64,000 nucleotides of DNA, taken from Paractinoplanes ovalisporus (GTDB lineage: Bacteria; Actinomycetota; Actinomycetes; Mycobacteriales; Micromonosporaceae). A program made the position numbers and the translations under genes. The stretch covers positions 1 through 64,000 of the forward strand of contig NZ_JAENHP010000011.1 of assembly GCF_016834655.1 (NCBI RefSeq), read 5' to 3'. The notes under the pieces are model-generated. The model ran no database searches, was not told the origin of the DNA, and saw only the letters and a program-made list of their open reading frames with translations. Of this stretch, positions 50,502 through 58,900 are shown in pieces (within the stretch, counting starts at the first letter, position 1; each line of letters starts with the position of its first letter).

Positions 50502-50760
50502 GCGCAGAAGTGTGCTCGATTCATGTTCCGCGGTACATCCGGGGTGCCCGGAAATCTCCGGCACCGCGCAACGCGGCGCGAGGCCGCAAGGCAGCGCGCG
50601 GTGGTGCGGGGCAATGCGAGGCGCCCGGGCCCCGCAAGGGCGGCGCGAGGCGGCGCGAGGGCGGCACGGGCCAGCGCGAAGGCGGCACGGGCCAGCGCGA
50701 AGGCGGGACGGGCCAGCGCGAAGGCGGCACGGGCCAGCGCGAGGCTGGCGCCCGGAAATC
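50502..50760. other. Low-complexity GC-rich spacer flanked by GCCCGGAAATCTC repeats
   Basis: This 259-bp gap holds no convincing gene. GCCCGGAAATCTC is present at both ends (about 50549-50561 and 50750-50762), each within an imperfect hairpin: GGTGCC...GGCACC at the first and GGCGCC...GGCGC at the second. Between them lie GCGAGG/GCGAAGG-rich repeats. It may have arisen by repeated slippage. Confidence 0.6.
50655..50738. repeat. 21-bp minisatellite, four tandem units
   Basis: Units GCGA(G/A)GGCGG(C/G)ACGGGCCAGC occur at 50655-50675, 50676-50696, 50697-50717 and 50718-50738, differing at single positions. The 21-bp period is divisible by three, so all frames stay open on both strands. No protein using it is supported. 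Copy number is likely to vary between strains. Confidence 0.88.
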
Positions 50761-51405
50761 TCAGGCGCGCAAGTAGCGCAGCACGGCCAGCACGCGGCGG
50801 TGGTCGGAGCGGTCCTGCGGCAGGTCGAGTTTGGTGAAGATGGCGGTCACGTGCTTCTCGACGCTGCGGTCGGCCAGGTGCAGCAGCTCGGCGATGGCGA
50901 TGTTGGAGCGCCCCTCGGCCAGCAGCCCCAGGATCTCGCGTTCGCGGGCGGACAACCGGGCCAGACCGGCGTCGGCCGACGGGGCGGCGAGCAGGTGCCG
51001 CACCACCTCCGGGTCGAGGGCGGTGCCACCGGCGGCGACCCGGCGCAGCGCCTCGACGAACTCGCCGGTGCTCACGATCCGGTCCTTGAGCAGGTAGCCG
51101 ACGTGGCCGCTGTGCTCGGAGAGCAGCCGCCGGGCATAGCTCGTCTCGATCCACTGCGAGAACACGAGCACGGAGACCGACGGGTGCTCGGCCCGGATGG
51201 TGAGCGCGGCCCGCAGCCCCTCGTCGGTGTGGTCGGGCGGCATCCGCACGTCGACCACCGCGGCGTCGGGCCGGTGCTCGGCGACCGCGGCCAGCAGCGT
51301 CTCCGCGTTGTCGACGGCCGCGGCCACCTCGATGTCGTGCTCGCGCAGGAGCAGCACGATCCCGTCGCGCAGCAACGGATTGTCCTCGGCGATGACGACG
51401 CGCAC
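50761..51405 (-). CDS. LuxR/NarL-family response regulator
   Basis: A 214-aa regulator starting at GTG 51405. The receiver has acidic residues in IAEDNPLLRDGI, phosphoacceptor Asp in AAVVDVRMPPDHTDEG (the PPDHTDEGL insert marks an actinobacterial subgroup), and YLLKDRI. The HTH is LSAREREILGLLAEGRSNIAIAELLHLADRSVEKHVTAIFTKLDL. It is last in a four-gene block with a histidine kinase, permease and ATPase, and is expected to respond to envelope or antibiotic stress and control the exporter. Confidence 0.93.
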   Translation of the reverse strand: MRVVIAEDNPLLRDGIVLLLREHDIEVAAAVDNAETLLAAVAEHRPDAAVVDVRMPPDHTDEGLRAALTIRAEHPSVSVLVFSQWIETSYARRLLSEHSGHVGYLLKDRIVSTGEFVEALRRVAAGGTALDPEVVRHLLAAPSADAGLARLSAREREILGLLAEGRSNIAIAELLHLADRSVEKHVTAIFTKLDLPQDRSDHRRVLAVLRYLRA

Positions 51406-51408
51406 TTC

Positions 51409-52620
51409 TCACTCCCGGGAGACGGTCATGGTGACGGTGGTGGGGCCGCCCTCGGGCGAGCTGACGTGCAGGGCGCCGTCGAGGGCCTCGGCCCGGCGGG
51501 TGAGTCCGCTCAGGCCGGTGCCGCCGGCGCCGGTCCCCGCCCCGCCCCGGCCGTCGTCGTGGACGACCAGGGTCAGCCGGTCGCCCTCCTCGCGCAGCCG
51601 GATCTCGGCCCGGGTCGCGCCCGCGTGCCGGGCGATGTTGGTGAGCAGCTCGGCCGCGGCGAAGTAGAGCGCCGACGCCGTCGCGTCGGGTGGTCTCGTG
51701 GTGAGGTCGACGGCGACCGACGCGGGCACCGCGCTGCGCCCGGCCAGGCTGGTCAGCGCGACGTCGAGGCCGTCGTCGAGGGCGGGCGGGTGCATGCCGC
51801 GGACGATGTCGCGCAGTTCGGCCAGGGCCTCGGTCACCGTGCGGCGGGCGTCGGCGGCCACCTCGCGTACGGGCGGCTCGGTGCTCTGCCGTTCGATGCG
51901 CGACAGGGTCATGCCCAGCGACACCAGCCGGGCCTGGGTGCCGTCGTGCAGGTCGCGCTCGACCCGGCGCAGCAGGGCCGCGGCATCTTCCCGCAGCGCG
52001 GCCCGGGCCGCCTCGAGCGCCGCGATGCGCCGGGCCGCCGGGCCGGGATGCAGCAACCCGCGGACGAGAACGCCGTCGACCAGCACGACCAGCCGCAGCA
52101 GCCACGGCACGGCCAGCAGCAACAGCAGGCCCAGGCCGGCCTCGCGCCACGTCTGCGGCCAGGTGTGCGCCTCGACGCCGAGCCCTTCGGGGTCGAGGAA
52201 CCACCAGGCCGGGTAGGTCACCGCCACCAGGCCGGTGCCGAGGGCGATCAGCGTGCCGTAGGCGCCGGCGTAGATGACCGGGAAGCTGACGAAGCAGTAG
52301 GCCAGCGCCCGCCACGCGGTGGAGTCGCCGAACAGCGCGAGGAACCGCCCCCACCGGGTCGGCGCGGCCGGCGGTGGCGGGTCGGGCCAGTTCCAGCCGA
52401 GCAGGCGGCGGGCCGGGGCGCGGAACCAGCGCACGCCGCGCCGGGCGGTGAACAGCACCGCGGCCAGCAGCCCGAGCCCGAACACCAGCACCGACAGCGC
52501 GCCCGCGACGATGCCGAGCAGCGCCAGGGCGAACGCCGGGAGGCGGAACACGGCCGCGGTCAGCACGTAGAGCAGTTCCCGCCACATCCGGCCGGTCGTC
52601 CACACCCGCAGCAGGATCAC
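51409..52620 (-). CDS. HisKA_3-type sensor histidine kinase
   Basis: A 403-aa kinase from GTG 52620, which overlaps the permease stop. Its N-terminal half holds about four to five membrane helices (FRLPAFALALLGIVAGALSVLVFGLGLLAAVL and onward) with short loops, typical of intramembrane-sensing kinases beside ABC exporters. The HisKA_3 motif is RRVERDLHDGTQARLVSLGMTLS. The HATPase reads ALYFAAAELLTNIARHAGA, DDGRGG and GTGLSGLTRRAEAL. It is 3 bases from its partner regulator gene. Confidence 0.92.
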   Translation of the reverse strand: MILLRVWTTGRMWRELLYVLTAAVFRLPAFALALLGIVAGALSVLVFGLGLLAAVLFTARRGVRWFRAPARRLLGWNWPDPPPPAAPTRWGRFLALFGDSTAWRALAYCFVSFPVIYAGAYGTLIALGTGLVAVTYPAWWFLDPEGLGVEAHTWPQTWREAGLGLLLLLAVPWLLRLVVLVDGVLVRGLLHPGPAARRIAALEAARAALREDAAALLRRVERDLHDGTQARLVSLGMTLSRIERQSTEPPVREVAADARRTVTEALAELRDIVRGMHPPALDDGLDVALTSLAGRSAVPASVAVDLTTRPPDATASALYFAAAELLTNIARHAGATRAEIRLREEGDRLTLVVHDDGRGGAGTGAGGTGLSGLTRRAEALDGALHVSSPEGGPTTVTMTVSRE

Positions 52621-53909
52621 CCGGCCACCTCGATCGGCGGGCGGCGCAGCGCGGCCGCGGCCGGCCCGACCATGCCCGCGAAGACGAGAGCGGTGGTTCC
52701 CGCGATGCCGGCGACCAGCCACGACACCGGCAGCCAGGGCCGCCACGTGCCCAGGGCGGTGTGCAGGAGGGGCAGCAGGGTGGTCGCGGCGACCGCGGCC
52801 CCGGCCGCCAGCGCGGTGCTCGTCACCACCAGAGCCTCGCAGACCACCACGGCCAGCGTGCGCCCGCGGGTGCCGCCGGCGAGCCGGACGACCGCGAGTT
52901 CCCGCCGCCGGGCGTGCATGACGGTCAGCAGGGTGTTGACCGCGGCGACGGCGGCGAACGCGGTGTAGGCACCGGTTCCAGAGTATTCCAGCCACCGGTC
53001 GGCGGCCGGGGCGGCGACACCGGTGACATGCGCGGTCGTGGTGCCCAGCACAACGGTGAACGCGGCGAAGGCCACGGCCAGGGTGAGCGGCACCAGCGCC
53101 CCCGACAACGAGCGGGCGCGGGCGGTGACGGCGTCGGCGGCCAGCGCGCCGACCGGGCCGAGCCGGCGGACGACCGGCAGCGTGACCCGCAGCAGCACCG
53201 GGCCGAGCAGACCGGCCCCGACGCACATGGCGAGCATGACGAACAGCCCGGCCTGGTCGGCCGTCGCGGCGTCGAACCCGCTGATCACCACGGCCAGCGT
53301 GACGCCGCCGGCCAGCAACAGAACACCGATCGCCGTACGGACCCGTCCCCGGCCCCGCCGCGACACCAGCGCCTCGGTCAGGGCCACCGAGGGCCGCAGC
53401 CGGGACGGCCGGATCGCGGCGACCAGTGCGCCCAGCAACGAGGTGCCGACCGTGACCGCGTACGCGATGGGAACTGTGCCGCCGTACACCCGGAACGTGG
53501 CCTCGGACGGCACCACCCCGGCCCCGGCCAGCCCGTGCCACCAGGCGTAGCCGGCGAGCAGGCCGAGCGGGATGCCGGCGGCGGTAGCGGGCAGCGCGAC
53601 CAGCACGGCCTGGGCGGCGATGGCCCGCCGGACCCGGCCCGGGGTGGCCCCGATCGTGCGGACCAGCGCCATGTCGCGGGCCTGGCCGGCGATCGCGGTG
53701 CCCATGGTGACGCCGACGACCAGCACGGTGAGATAGGCCGAGGAGAGCGTGAAGATGATCCCGAGGTCGGCGATCCCGTTGTCCGGCGGCACCCCGTCGA
53801 GCGACGCCGTCAGGCCCAGACCGGTGGTGACGAGCGCGGCAGCGAGGGCCTGGGTCGCGGCCGGGCCGAGAAAGGCCCACGGGTTGGCCCGGAACGCCTG
53901 CCGGATCAC
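52617..53909 (-). CDS. ABC exporter permease, FtsX-like (MacB type)
   Basis: A 430-aa membrane protein with two FtsX-type units in one chain. The first runs DLGIIFTLSSAYLTVLVVGVTMGTAIAGQARDMALVRTIGATPGRVRRAIAAQAVLVALPATAAGIPLG. The second repeats RRRELAVVRLAGGTRGRTLAVVVCEALVV. Together about eight membrane segments are expected. Such permeases work with a LolD-like ATPase, here encoded immediately upstream with a GTGA-type overlap. Substrates are usually antimicrobial peptides or lipids. Starting codon is at 53909. Confidence 0.9.
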   Translation of the reverse strand: MIRQAFRANPWAFLGPAATQALAAALVTTGLGLTASLDGVPPDNGIADLGIIFTLSSAYLTVLVVGVTMGTAIAGQARDMALVRTIGATPGRVRRAIAAQAVLVALPATAAGIPLGLLAGYAWWHGLAGAGVVPSEATFRVYGGTVPIAYAVTVGTSLLGALVAAIRPSRLRPSVALTEALVSRRGRGRVRTAIGVLLLAGGVTLAVVISGFDAATADQAGLFVMLAMCVGAGLLGPVLLRVTLPVVRRLGPVGALAADAVTARARSLSGALVPLTLAVAFAAFTVVLGTTTAHVTGVAAPAADRWLEYSGTGAYTAFAAVAAVNTLLTVMHARRRELAVVRLAGGTRGRTLAVVVCEALVVTSTALAAGAAVAATTLLPLLHTALGTWRPWLPVSWLVAGIAGTTALVFAGMVGPAAAALRRPPIEVAG

Positions 53910-54616
53910 GCGGCCACCGCCTGGAGCTGGTGGGCGATCCGGGTCGCGTCGGCGGCCGGGCCGTCATCGGCCACGGCGCCCTCGCGCAGCAGCACCAGCC
54001 GGTCGCTCCAGGCGGCCGCGGCCGGGTCGTGGGTCACCATCAGCACGGTCACGCCGTCGCGGTCGGCCGCCGTGCGCAGCAGCCGCAGGATGTGCGCTCC
54101 GGTGGCCGGGTCCAGCGCGCCGGTCGGCTCGTCCGCGAAGACGACGGCGGGCGCGGTGACCAGTGCCCGGGCCACCGCGACCCGTTGCCGCTGGCCGCCC
54201 GAAAGCTCCCCCACCGGCCGGTCGCCGAGCCCGCCCAGGCCGACCAGTCCCAGCACCTCGTCCACGGTGCGGGCGCGCGGGCCACCGAGCCGCACCGGCA
54301 GCGCCACGTTCTGCCGCACGGTCAGCTCGGAGAGCAGGTTGTAGGACTGGAAGACGAAGCCGGCCCGGTCACGCCGCAGCCGGGTCAGGCGGGCCTCGCG
54401 CATGCGGGTGATGTCCTGCCCGGCCAGCCGCACCCGGCCGCCGTCGGGGCGGTCCAGGCCGGCCGCGCAGTGCAGCAGGGTGCTCTTGCCCGAGCCGGTC
54501 GCGCCCATCACGGCCACGAACTGCCCGGCCGGGATGCCGAGGGACACGTCGCGCAGCGCCTGCACGCCGCGGGGATAACGTCGCGACACCGAGGTCAGCG
54601 AGATCACGGATTCCAT
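53906..54616 (-). CDS. ABC exporter ATPase, LolD/MacB type
   Basis: A 236-aa ATPase from ATG 54616. Walker A is GATGSGKST, Q-loop FVFQSYNLLSELTVRQNV, signature LSGGQRQRVAVARALV, Walker B VVFADEPTGALD and switch VTHD. This form accompanies FtsX-like permeases. It heads the block ATPase-permease-kinase-regulator, a typical antimicrobial-responsive module. The promoter presumably lies in the 54617-54756 gap that contains the 65-bp duplication. Confidence 0.93.
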   Translation of the reverse strand: MESVISLTSVSRRYPRGVQALRDVSLGIPAGQFVAVMGATGSGKSTLLHCAAGLDRPDGGRVRLAGQDITRMREARLTRLRRDRAGFVFQSYNLLSELTVRQNVALPVRLGGPRARTVDEVLGLVGLGGLGDRPVGELSGGQRQRVAVARALVTAPAVVFADEPTGALDPATGAHILRLLRTAADRDGVTVLMVTHDPAAAAWSDRLVLLREGAVADDGPAADATRIAHQLQAVAA

Positions 54617-54676
54617 GCGTCCACTCTGGTCAGCGCGGGACGACGGCACATCCGAGCCGGCCGTCCCCGCGCAGGT

Positions 54677-54804
54677 GCGGTTATCCGCACCTCTATACCG
54701 GGCGCAGGCAGCCGCCCGTCCGCAACCGGCCGGACCGGCGGGCGGTTGTCCGCACCTCAGACCGGGCGCAGGCAGCCGCCCGTCCGCAACCGGCCGACCG
54801 GCGG
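54677..54804. repeat. 65-bp tandem duplication of the 3' end of the neighbouring gene
   Basis: Copies at 54677-54741 and 54742-54804 share CCGGGCGCAGGCAGCCGCCC and GTCCGCAACCGGCC and differ at few positions. The second copy encodes the last codons (GRLRTGGCLRPV and stop) of the gene at 54757; the first is an extra intergenic copy. A perfect hairpin GGTGCGG-TTAT-CCGCACC lies at 54675-54692 at the junction. Confidence 0.85.
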
Positions 54805-55401
54805 CAGGCTGACCACCCCGGAACCCATGCGTACGTACGACACCAGGCACGCCGACCGGTCGAGCGGGATCCCGTAGACAACGCTGTCGTACGGCACCCC
54901 GTCGCCCTCCTGCGGGCGCCGGACCTCGGCCGCCGGGTATCCCATCTTCCGCAGGGCGGCCCGCACGACGTCGACGTCCTCCCCCGCGGCCGACCGGCGG
55001 CGGGAACAGGATTCCGGGAGCGGGCAGAGCACGGCGTTCAGCCCGGTATTGATCTTGCCGGCCTGGGTGCTCACGACCCAGGACGCCGCCAGCTGCAGCC
55101 GGGCCGGGTCGGCCGCCACCTCGGGGCCGCACTGGTCGGCCTCCCACCGCAGCAGATAGTCGTCGAGGGCCTTGGGATCGATCGGTTCGCCGTTCTCGTC
55201 GGCGTAGGTGGAGACGGTCAGGCCGTCGCCGAGCGGGCATCCCGGGGCCGGCTGGGCCGAGCGGGCCGGCGCGGCCTGACGCCGTGGCTGCGGACTCCAC
55301 AGCACGGCGGCCACCGCGCCGGCCGTCACCACGAGCAACACCAGAATCGTGACGGGGCCGAAGCGGCGGGACGGGGCGCCCTCCTCGCCGAAGACGAACA
55401 C
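54757..55401 (-). CDS. Membrane-anchored exported protein, unknown function
   Basis: A 214-aa protein from GTG 55401. A basic head, one hydrophobic segment (about 15-36, VTILVLLVVTAGAVAAVLW) and an extracytoplasmic domain with six Cys residues (GCPL, DQCG, LCPLPESC, SACL, GGCL), which could form disulfides. No domain was recognised. The 3' end is duplicated downstream. Its level may be set by the flanking two-component systems, but no evidence shows that. Confidence 0.7.
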   Translation of the reverse strand: MFVFGEEGAPSRRFGPVTILVLLVVTAGAVAAVLWSPQPRRQAAPARSAQPAPGCPLGDGLTVSTYADENGEPIDPKALDDYLLRWEADQCGPEVAADPARLQLAASWVVSTQAGKINTGLNAVLCPLPESCSRRRSAAGEDVDVVRAALRKMGYPAAEVRRPQEGDGVPYDSVVYGIPLDRSACLVSYVRMGSGVVSLPPVGRLRTGGCLRPV

Positions 55402-55441
55402 CCGCTCAATCTAGAGCGGTTGTGTTGCGATTCCGCGAACT

Positions 55442-56116
55442 TCAGGAGGAGGGCGGGGTGGTCACGGTGACCGCGGCGACGGCAGTCGACACGGCGATCG
55501 CGGCCGCGGTGCGGGTCACGACGGTGTCGAGGGCCACGGCGCCCCAGTTGCCCTGCTCGAGTTCCTTGGCCCGCTTGATGACCGCCGACGACCACGCCAG
55601 CTGGGGACGGAGCTGCGGCAGCGCGCCGCTCGACGAGAGCAGAGCGATCAGAGCCGCCGTCCGGGGGTCGGGTTCCGCGCCGTCGACCAGCACGGCCCGG
55701 ATCCGGTCGCGCAGGGCCGCCTCGTACTCGGTGTCGGCGGCCGGGAGCATGGTCATCTTGAACAGGCCGAGCACCCGCTTCTTCTCGCGGCGGATCAGGC
55801 CCCGCTCGATCAGACGCTCGACGACCGGGTCCCAGAGCTTGCTGCCGATCGTCAGCAGCAAGGTCTGCGCGCCGCGCGGCTTCTCGGCGACCTTGTCGTA
55901 CGCCTCCTGCAGCAACGGATCCTCCAGCGGCCCGTCGCCCACCGCGTACACCTTGGGGCCGTTGAGTCCCTGGGCGCTGTCGGCCTCGATGCGGCCCAGC
56001 AACGCGAGCTCGACCAGGACGGCCCCGCCGAGCGTGTAGGGCAGGGTGCCCGCGGCGGCCGGGGTCCCGGTCTCGTCGTCGAGCAGGAGCAGCATCAGGT
56101 CTTCCACTACGAGCAT
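55442..56116 (-). CDS. GPP34 (GOLPH3-like) family protein
   Basis: A 224-aa protein with LVVEDLMLLLLDDETG, LGGAVLVELALLGRIEAD and ERLIERGLIRREKKRVLGLFKMTMLPAAD, the usual bacterial GPP34 pattern related to the phosphoinositide-binding Golgi protein. Actinobacterial genomes often carry several copies. Membrane or lipid association is inferred from the family; no catalytic residues are known. A C-terminal hydrophobic stretch (AAAIAVSTAVAAVTVT) is present. It is 7 bases from the response-regulator gene, probably co-transcribed. Confidence 0.9.
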   Translation of the reverse strand: MLVVEDLMLLLLDDETGTPAAAGTLPYTLGGAVLVELALLGRIEADSAQGLNGPKVYAVGDGPLEDPLLQEAYDKVAEKPRGAQTLLLTIGSKLWDPVVERLIERGLIRREKKRVLGLFKMTMLPAADTEYEAALRDRIRAVLVDGAEPDPRTAALIALLSSSGALPQLRPQLAWSSAVIKRAKELEQGNWGAVALDTVVTRTAAAIAVSTAVAAVTVTTPPSS

Positions 56117-56123
56117 CGTTACC

Positions 56124-56726
56124 TCACAGCCAGTCGTGTTCGCGGGCGTAGCGTGCCGCCTCGTGCCGGGTCTGGGTCTGGGTCTTCTGCATGGCGTTGG
56201 ACAGGTAGTTGCGGACGGTCCCCTGGGCCAGGTGGAGCTGGGCGGCGATGTCGGCCACCGAGTAGCCCTCGCCGGTCACCCGCAGCACGTCGAGCTCGCG
56301 GTCGGTGAGCGGGCAGTCGTCGATGACGGCGAGGGCCGAGACCTCGGGGTCGATCCAGCGTTTGCCCGAGTTCAGGGTCGCGATGACGGTCGCGATGTGC
56401 GCCGGCTCGGCCGACTTGCTCACGAACCCCTGCACCCCCAGCTTCAACGCTTTGCGCAGGACGCCGGGACGGGCGTGCCGGGTGAGCATGAGGATCACCT
56501 GCCGGGGCCGTTCCCGGCGGATCGCGGCGACCGCGCCCAGCCCGTCCACGTTCGGCATCTCCAGGTCGATCACGAGCACGTCCGGTTCGAGCCGCAGCGT
56601 CTCGGCCACGGCCTGTTCACCGTCGGAGGCCTCGGCCAGCACGGTGATGTCGCCCTCCATCGGCAGCAGGGCGGCCATCGCCTTGCGCAGCAGGGCCTCG
56701 TCGTCGGCCAGCACCACGGTCGTCAT
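56124..56726 (-). CDS. DesR-like LuxR-family response regulator
   Basis: A 200-aa regulator. Receiver residues include DDE near the start, phosphoacceptor Asp in VLVIDLEMPNVDGL and Lys in GFVSKSAEP. The HTH is LTDRELDVLRVTGEGYSVADIAAQLHLAQGTVRNYLSNAMQK. It is downstream of its kinase with a 4-base overlap (56723-56726). A GTCAT-N8-ATGAC repeat upstream of the divergent ABC genes is its likely site, as in kinase-regulator-ABC modules that monitor the membrane. Confidence 0.94.
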   Translation of the reverse strand: MTTVVLADDEALLRKAMAALLPMEGDITVLAEASDGEQAVAETLRLEPDVLVIDLEMPNVDGLGAVAAIRRERPRQVILMLTRHARPGVLRKALKLGVQGFVSKSAEPAHIATVIATLNSGKRWIDPEVSALAVIDDCPLTDRELDVLRVTGEGYSVADIAAQLHLAQGTVRNYLSNAMQKTQTQTRHEAARYAREHDWL

Positions 56727-57880
56727 CGCACATCGGCCGTCGGGTAGGAGGCGGCCGTGGTGAACTCGCCCGCCATGACCGACGCGGTCAGCACGCCGCC
56801 GTCCTCGGAGAGCCGCTGCCGCAGGGCCGAGAGCCCGCGCAGCACCACCTCCCCGGCCGGGGCGCCGTCGTTCACTATCGTGATGCCCGCGGCCGACAGG
56901 GTGATGCGCACCTGGGTCGCCTGGGCGTGGCGCAGGATGTTCGTGGTCGTCTCGCGCAGCACCTGGCCGAGCAGTTCGCTCACCCGGGCCTCGGCCTCGG
57001 CCTCGCGCGTGATGCGGACCCGGATCCCGGCCGCCTCGAACAGGTTCTTCGCGTTCTCGAGCTCGGCCGACAGGTTCAGCCGCCGTTGCCCGTACGCAAG
57101 CTCCTTGGTCTGTCTGATCGTGTCGCTGACCAGGCCGTGGATCTCGCGCAGCTCGTCGGCGGCCCGGTCGGGGTCGCTGTGCACGAGTTTCTGCGCCAGC
57201 GCGGTCTTCAGCTTGACGACGTGCAGCGTGTGCCCCTGGATGTCGTGCAGATCGCCGGCGAAGCGCACGCGTTCACGGATGACGGCCAGTTCGGCCTCGC
57301 GTTCCCGGGACATTTCAAGCTCCTGGACGATGTCGTAGAACCGCTCACCGACGAACGACAGCACCGTGATGAACACGGTCAAGGCGGTCGGGACGAGCAC
57401 GTAACTGAGCAGGATCTCGTTGTCCCCGACCAGGAAACGCGCGGCCCCGACCCGGATCCGGTCGTCGTCGGGCCCGACCGCCAGGCGCAGGGCCCCGATC
57501 GCGGCCACGAAGACGACCAGCCCGGCCCCGGCCAGGTAGCGCCGGCCCGGCAGCCGGGGCAGGCCCAGCGACGCCACGCTGGCGACACCCCAGTACGCGT
57601 TGGGGCTGCCGACGAGCAGCACGCCGAGTGGCCACACGGGCGCCGCGACGGCCAGGCACGGCCAGAACACGCGGCCGATGTCGTTGGCCGTCCAGCGTTC
57701 GAAGGCCACGATCGCCGCGATGACGCCGGGCGCGAGCACGAGGACGTGCCACCACGCGCCGACATCGACCGCCACCACGACGACCGCCGCCAGAATGAGC
57801 GGGGGCAGCGCCGTGTAGAGGTTGAGCCGGCGCAGGCGTCCCTGGGTCAGCTCGGTGAGGTGCAGCGGTCGGGCCTTCAC
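56723..57880 (-). CDS. DesK-like sensor histidine kinase
   Basis: A 385-aa kinase starting at GTG 57880. Five or six N-terminal membrane helices (about 20-160) lead to a short coiled coil. HisKA_3 reads RVRFAGDLHDIQGHTLHVVKLKTALAQKLV, and the HATPase has LGQVLRETTTNILRHAQAT and GLSALRQRL. The ATP lid is compact, as in DesK kinases, which sense membrane order or lipid-active drugs. It is divergent from a DrrA-type ABC exporter. Confidence 0.93.
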   Translation of the reverse strand: MKARPLHLTELTQGRLRRLNLYTALPPLILAAVVVVAVDVGAWWHVLVLAPGVIAAIVAFERWTANDIGRVFWPCLAVAAPVWPLGVLLVGSPNAYWGVASVASLGLPRLPGRRYLAGAGLVVFVAAIGALRLAVGPDDDRIRVGAARFLVGDNEILLSYVLVPTALTVFITVLSFVGERFYDIVQELEMSREREAELAVIRERVRFAGDLHDIQGHTLHVVKLKTALAQKLVHSDPDRAADELREIHGLVSDTIRQTKELAYGQRRLNLSAELENAKNLFEAAGIRVRITREAEAEARVSELLGQVLRETTTNILRHAQATQVRITLSAAGITIVNDGAPAGEVVLRGLSALRQRLSEDGGVLTASVMAGEFTTAASYPTADVR

Positions 57881-57925
57881 CCCACCAGTATTCGGATCGT
57901 CCGGGCGGCCGCACAGTGACACCAC

Positions 57926-57943
57926 GTCATATCCACGCATGAC
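57926..57943. promoter_or_regulatory. GTCAT-N8-ATGAC inverted repeat, candidate DesR-type operator
   Basis: GTCAT (57926-57930) and ATGAC (57939-57943) face one another in the 108-bp gap between the kinase (start 57880) and the ABC ATPase (start 57989). Additional GTCAT half-sites lie nearer the ATPase start. The geometry suits a dimeric LuxR-type regulator, presumably the product of 56124-56726. Confidence 0.6.
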
Positions 57944-57988
57944 ACTGCGGCACTGACCGCCGGGCCGGTTCCGCGGTGTCATCAAGTC

Positions 57989-58870
57989 ATGTCCACAACG
58001 CCAGTCATCGAAGTCGAACGCCTCAACCTCAAGTACGGCGACTTCCACGCCGTCAAGGACCTCACGTTCGAGGTGCGGCCCGGGGAGCTCTATGCGCTGC
58101 TCGGCACCAACGGCGCCGGGAAGACCTCGACCTTGGAGGCCGTCGAGGGCCACCGCACGCCGAGCTCGGGCACCGTGCGGGTCTTCGGGCACAGCCCCGG
58201 CGACCGCCGCGCCGTGCGGCCCCGCATGGGCATCATGCTGCAGGAGAGCGGCTTCTCCCCCGACCTCACCGTCCGCGAGTCGGTCGGGCTGATCGGCCGG
58301 CTGACCCGGCGTACGGACGACGTGGGCCGGGTCATCGACATCGTCGGCCTCACCGGCAAGGCGGGCACCCTGGTGTCCCAGCTGTCCGGCGGCGAGAAGC
58401 GGCGGCTCGACTTCGCCACCGCCGTCTACGGCACCCCGGAGCTCATCTTCCTCGACGAGCCGACGACCGGCCTGGACATCCAGTCGCGCGACCACCTGTG
58501 GCAGGCCGTCGACCGCCTGCGCGAGAACGGCTCCACGGTTGTGCTGACGACGCACTACCTCGAGGAGGCGCAACAGCGCGCCGACCGCATCGGCCTGATG
58601 CACCAGGGTGTCTTCCACCGCGAGGGCACGGTCACCGAACTGACCCGCACGCTGCCGTCGGTCATCAAGTTCACGCTGGACGGCCCGGTGCCGGCGCTGC
58701 CCCTGGCCGCCACCGTGGGCGCCGACGGCGCGGTGCTGGTCGAGACGTTCGGCCTGCAGAAGGACCTGAACCTGTTGCTCGCCTGGGCCCAGGACAACGC
58801 GGTCGACCTGCGCGACCTCTCGGCCGGGCCGACCCGGCTCGACGACGTGTTCCGCGCCATCGAGTCCTGA
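57989..58870 (+). CDS. ABC exporter ATPase, DrrA/CcmA type
   Basis: A 293-aa ATPase from ATG 57989. Walker A GTNGAGKTST, Q-loop MGIMLQESGF, signature LSGGEKRRLDFATAV, Walker B LIFLDEPTTGLD and switch TTHY are intact. A C-terminal regulatory extension of ~80 residues resembles DrrA-type exporters of drugs or lipids. It is followed after 30 bases by a permease gene. Regulation by the adjacent DesK/DesR-like pair is likely. Confidence 0.94.
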   Translation: MSTTPVIEVERLNLKYGDFHAVKDLTFEVRPGELYALLGTNGAGKTSTLEAVEGHRTPSSGTVRVFGHSPGDRRAVRPRMGIMLQESGFSPDLTVRESVGLIGRLTRRTDDVGRVIDIVGLTGKAGTLVSQLSGGEKRRLDFATAVYGTPELIFLDEPTTGLDIQSRDHLWQAVDRLRENGSTVVLTTHYLEEAQQRADRIGLMHQGVFHREGTVTELTRTLPSVIKFTLDGPVPALPLAATVGADGAVLVETFGLQKDLNLLLAWAQDNAVDLRDLSAGPTRLDDVFRAIES

Positions 58871-58900
58871 CGCGTCACCCTCTCTTCGGAAGGACCCCTC

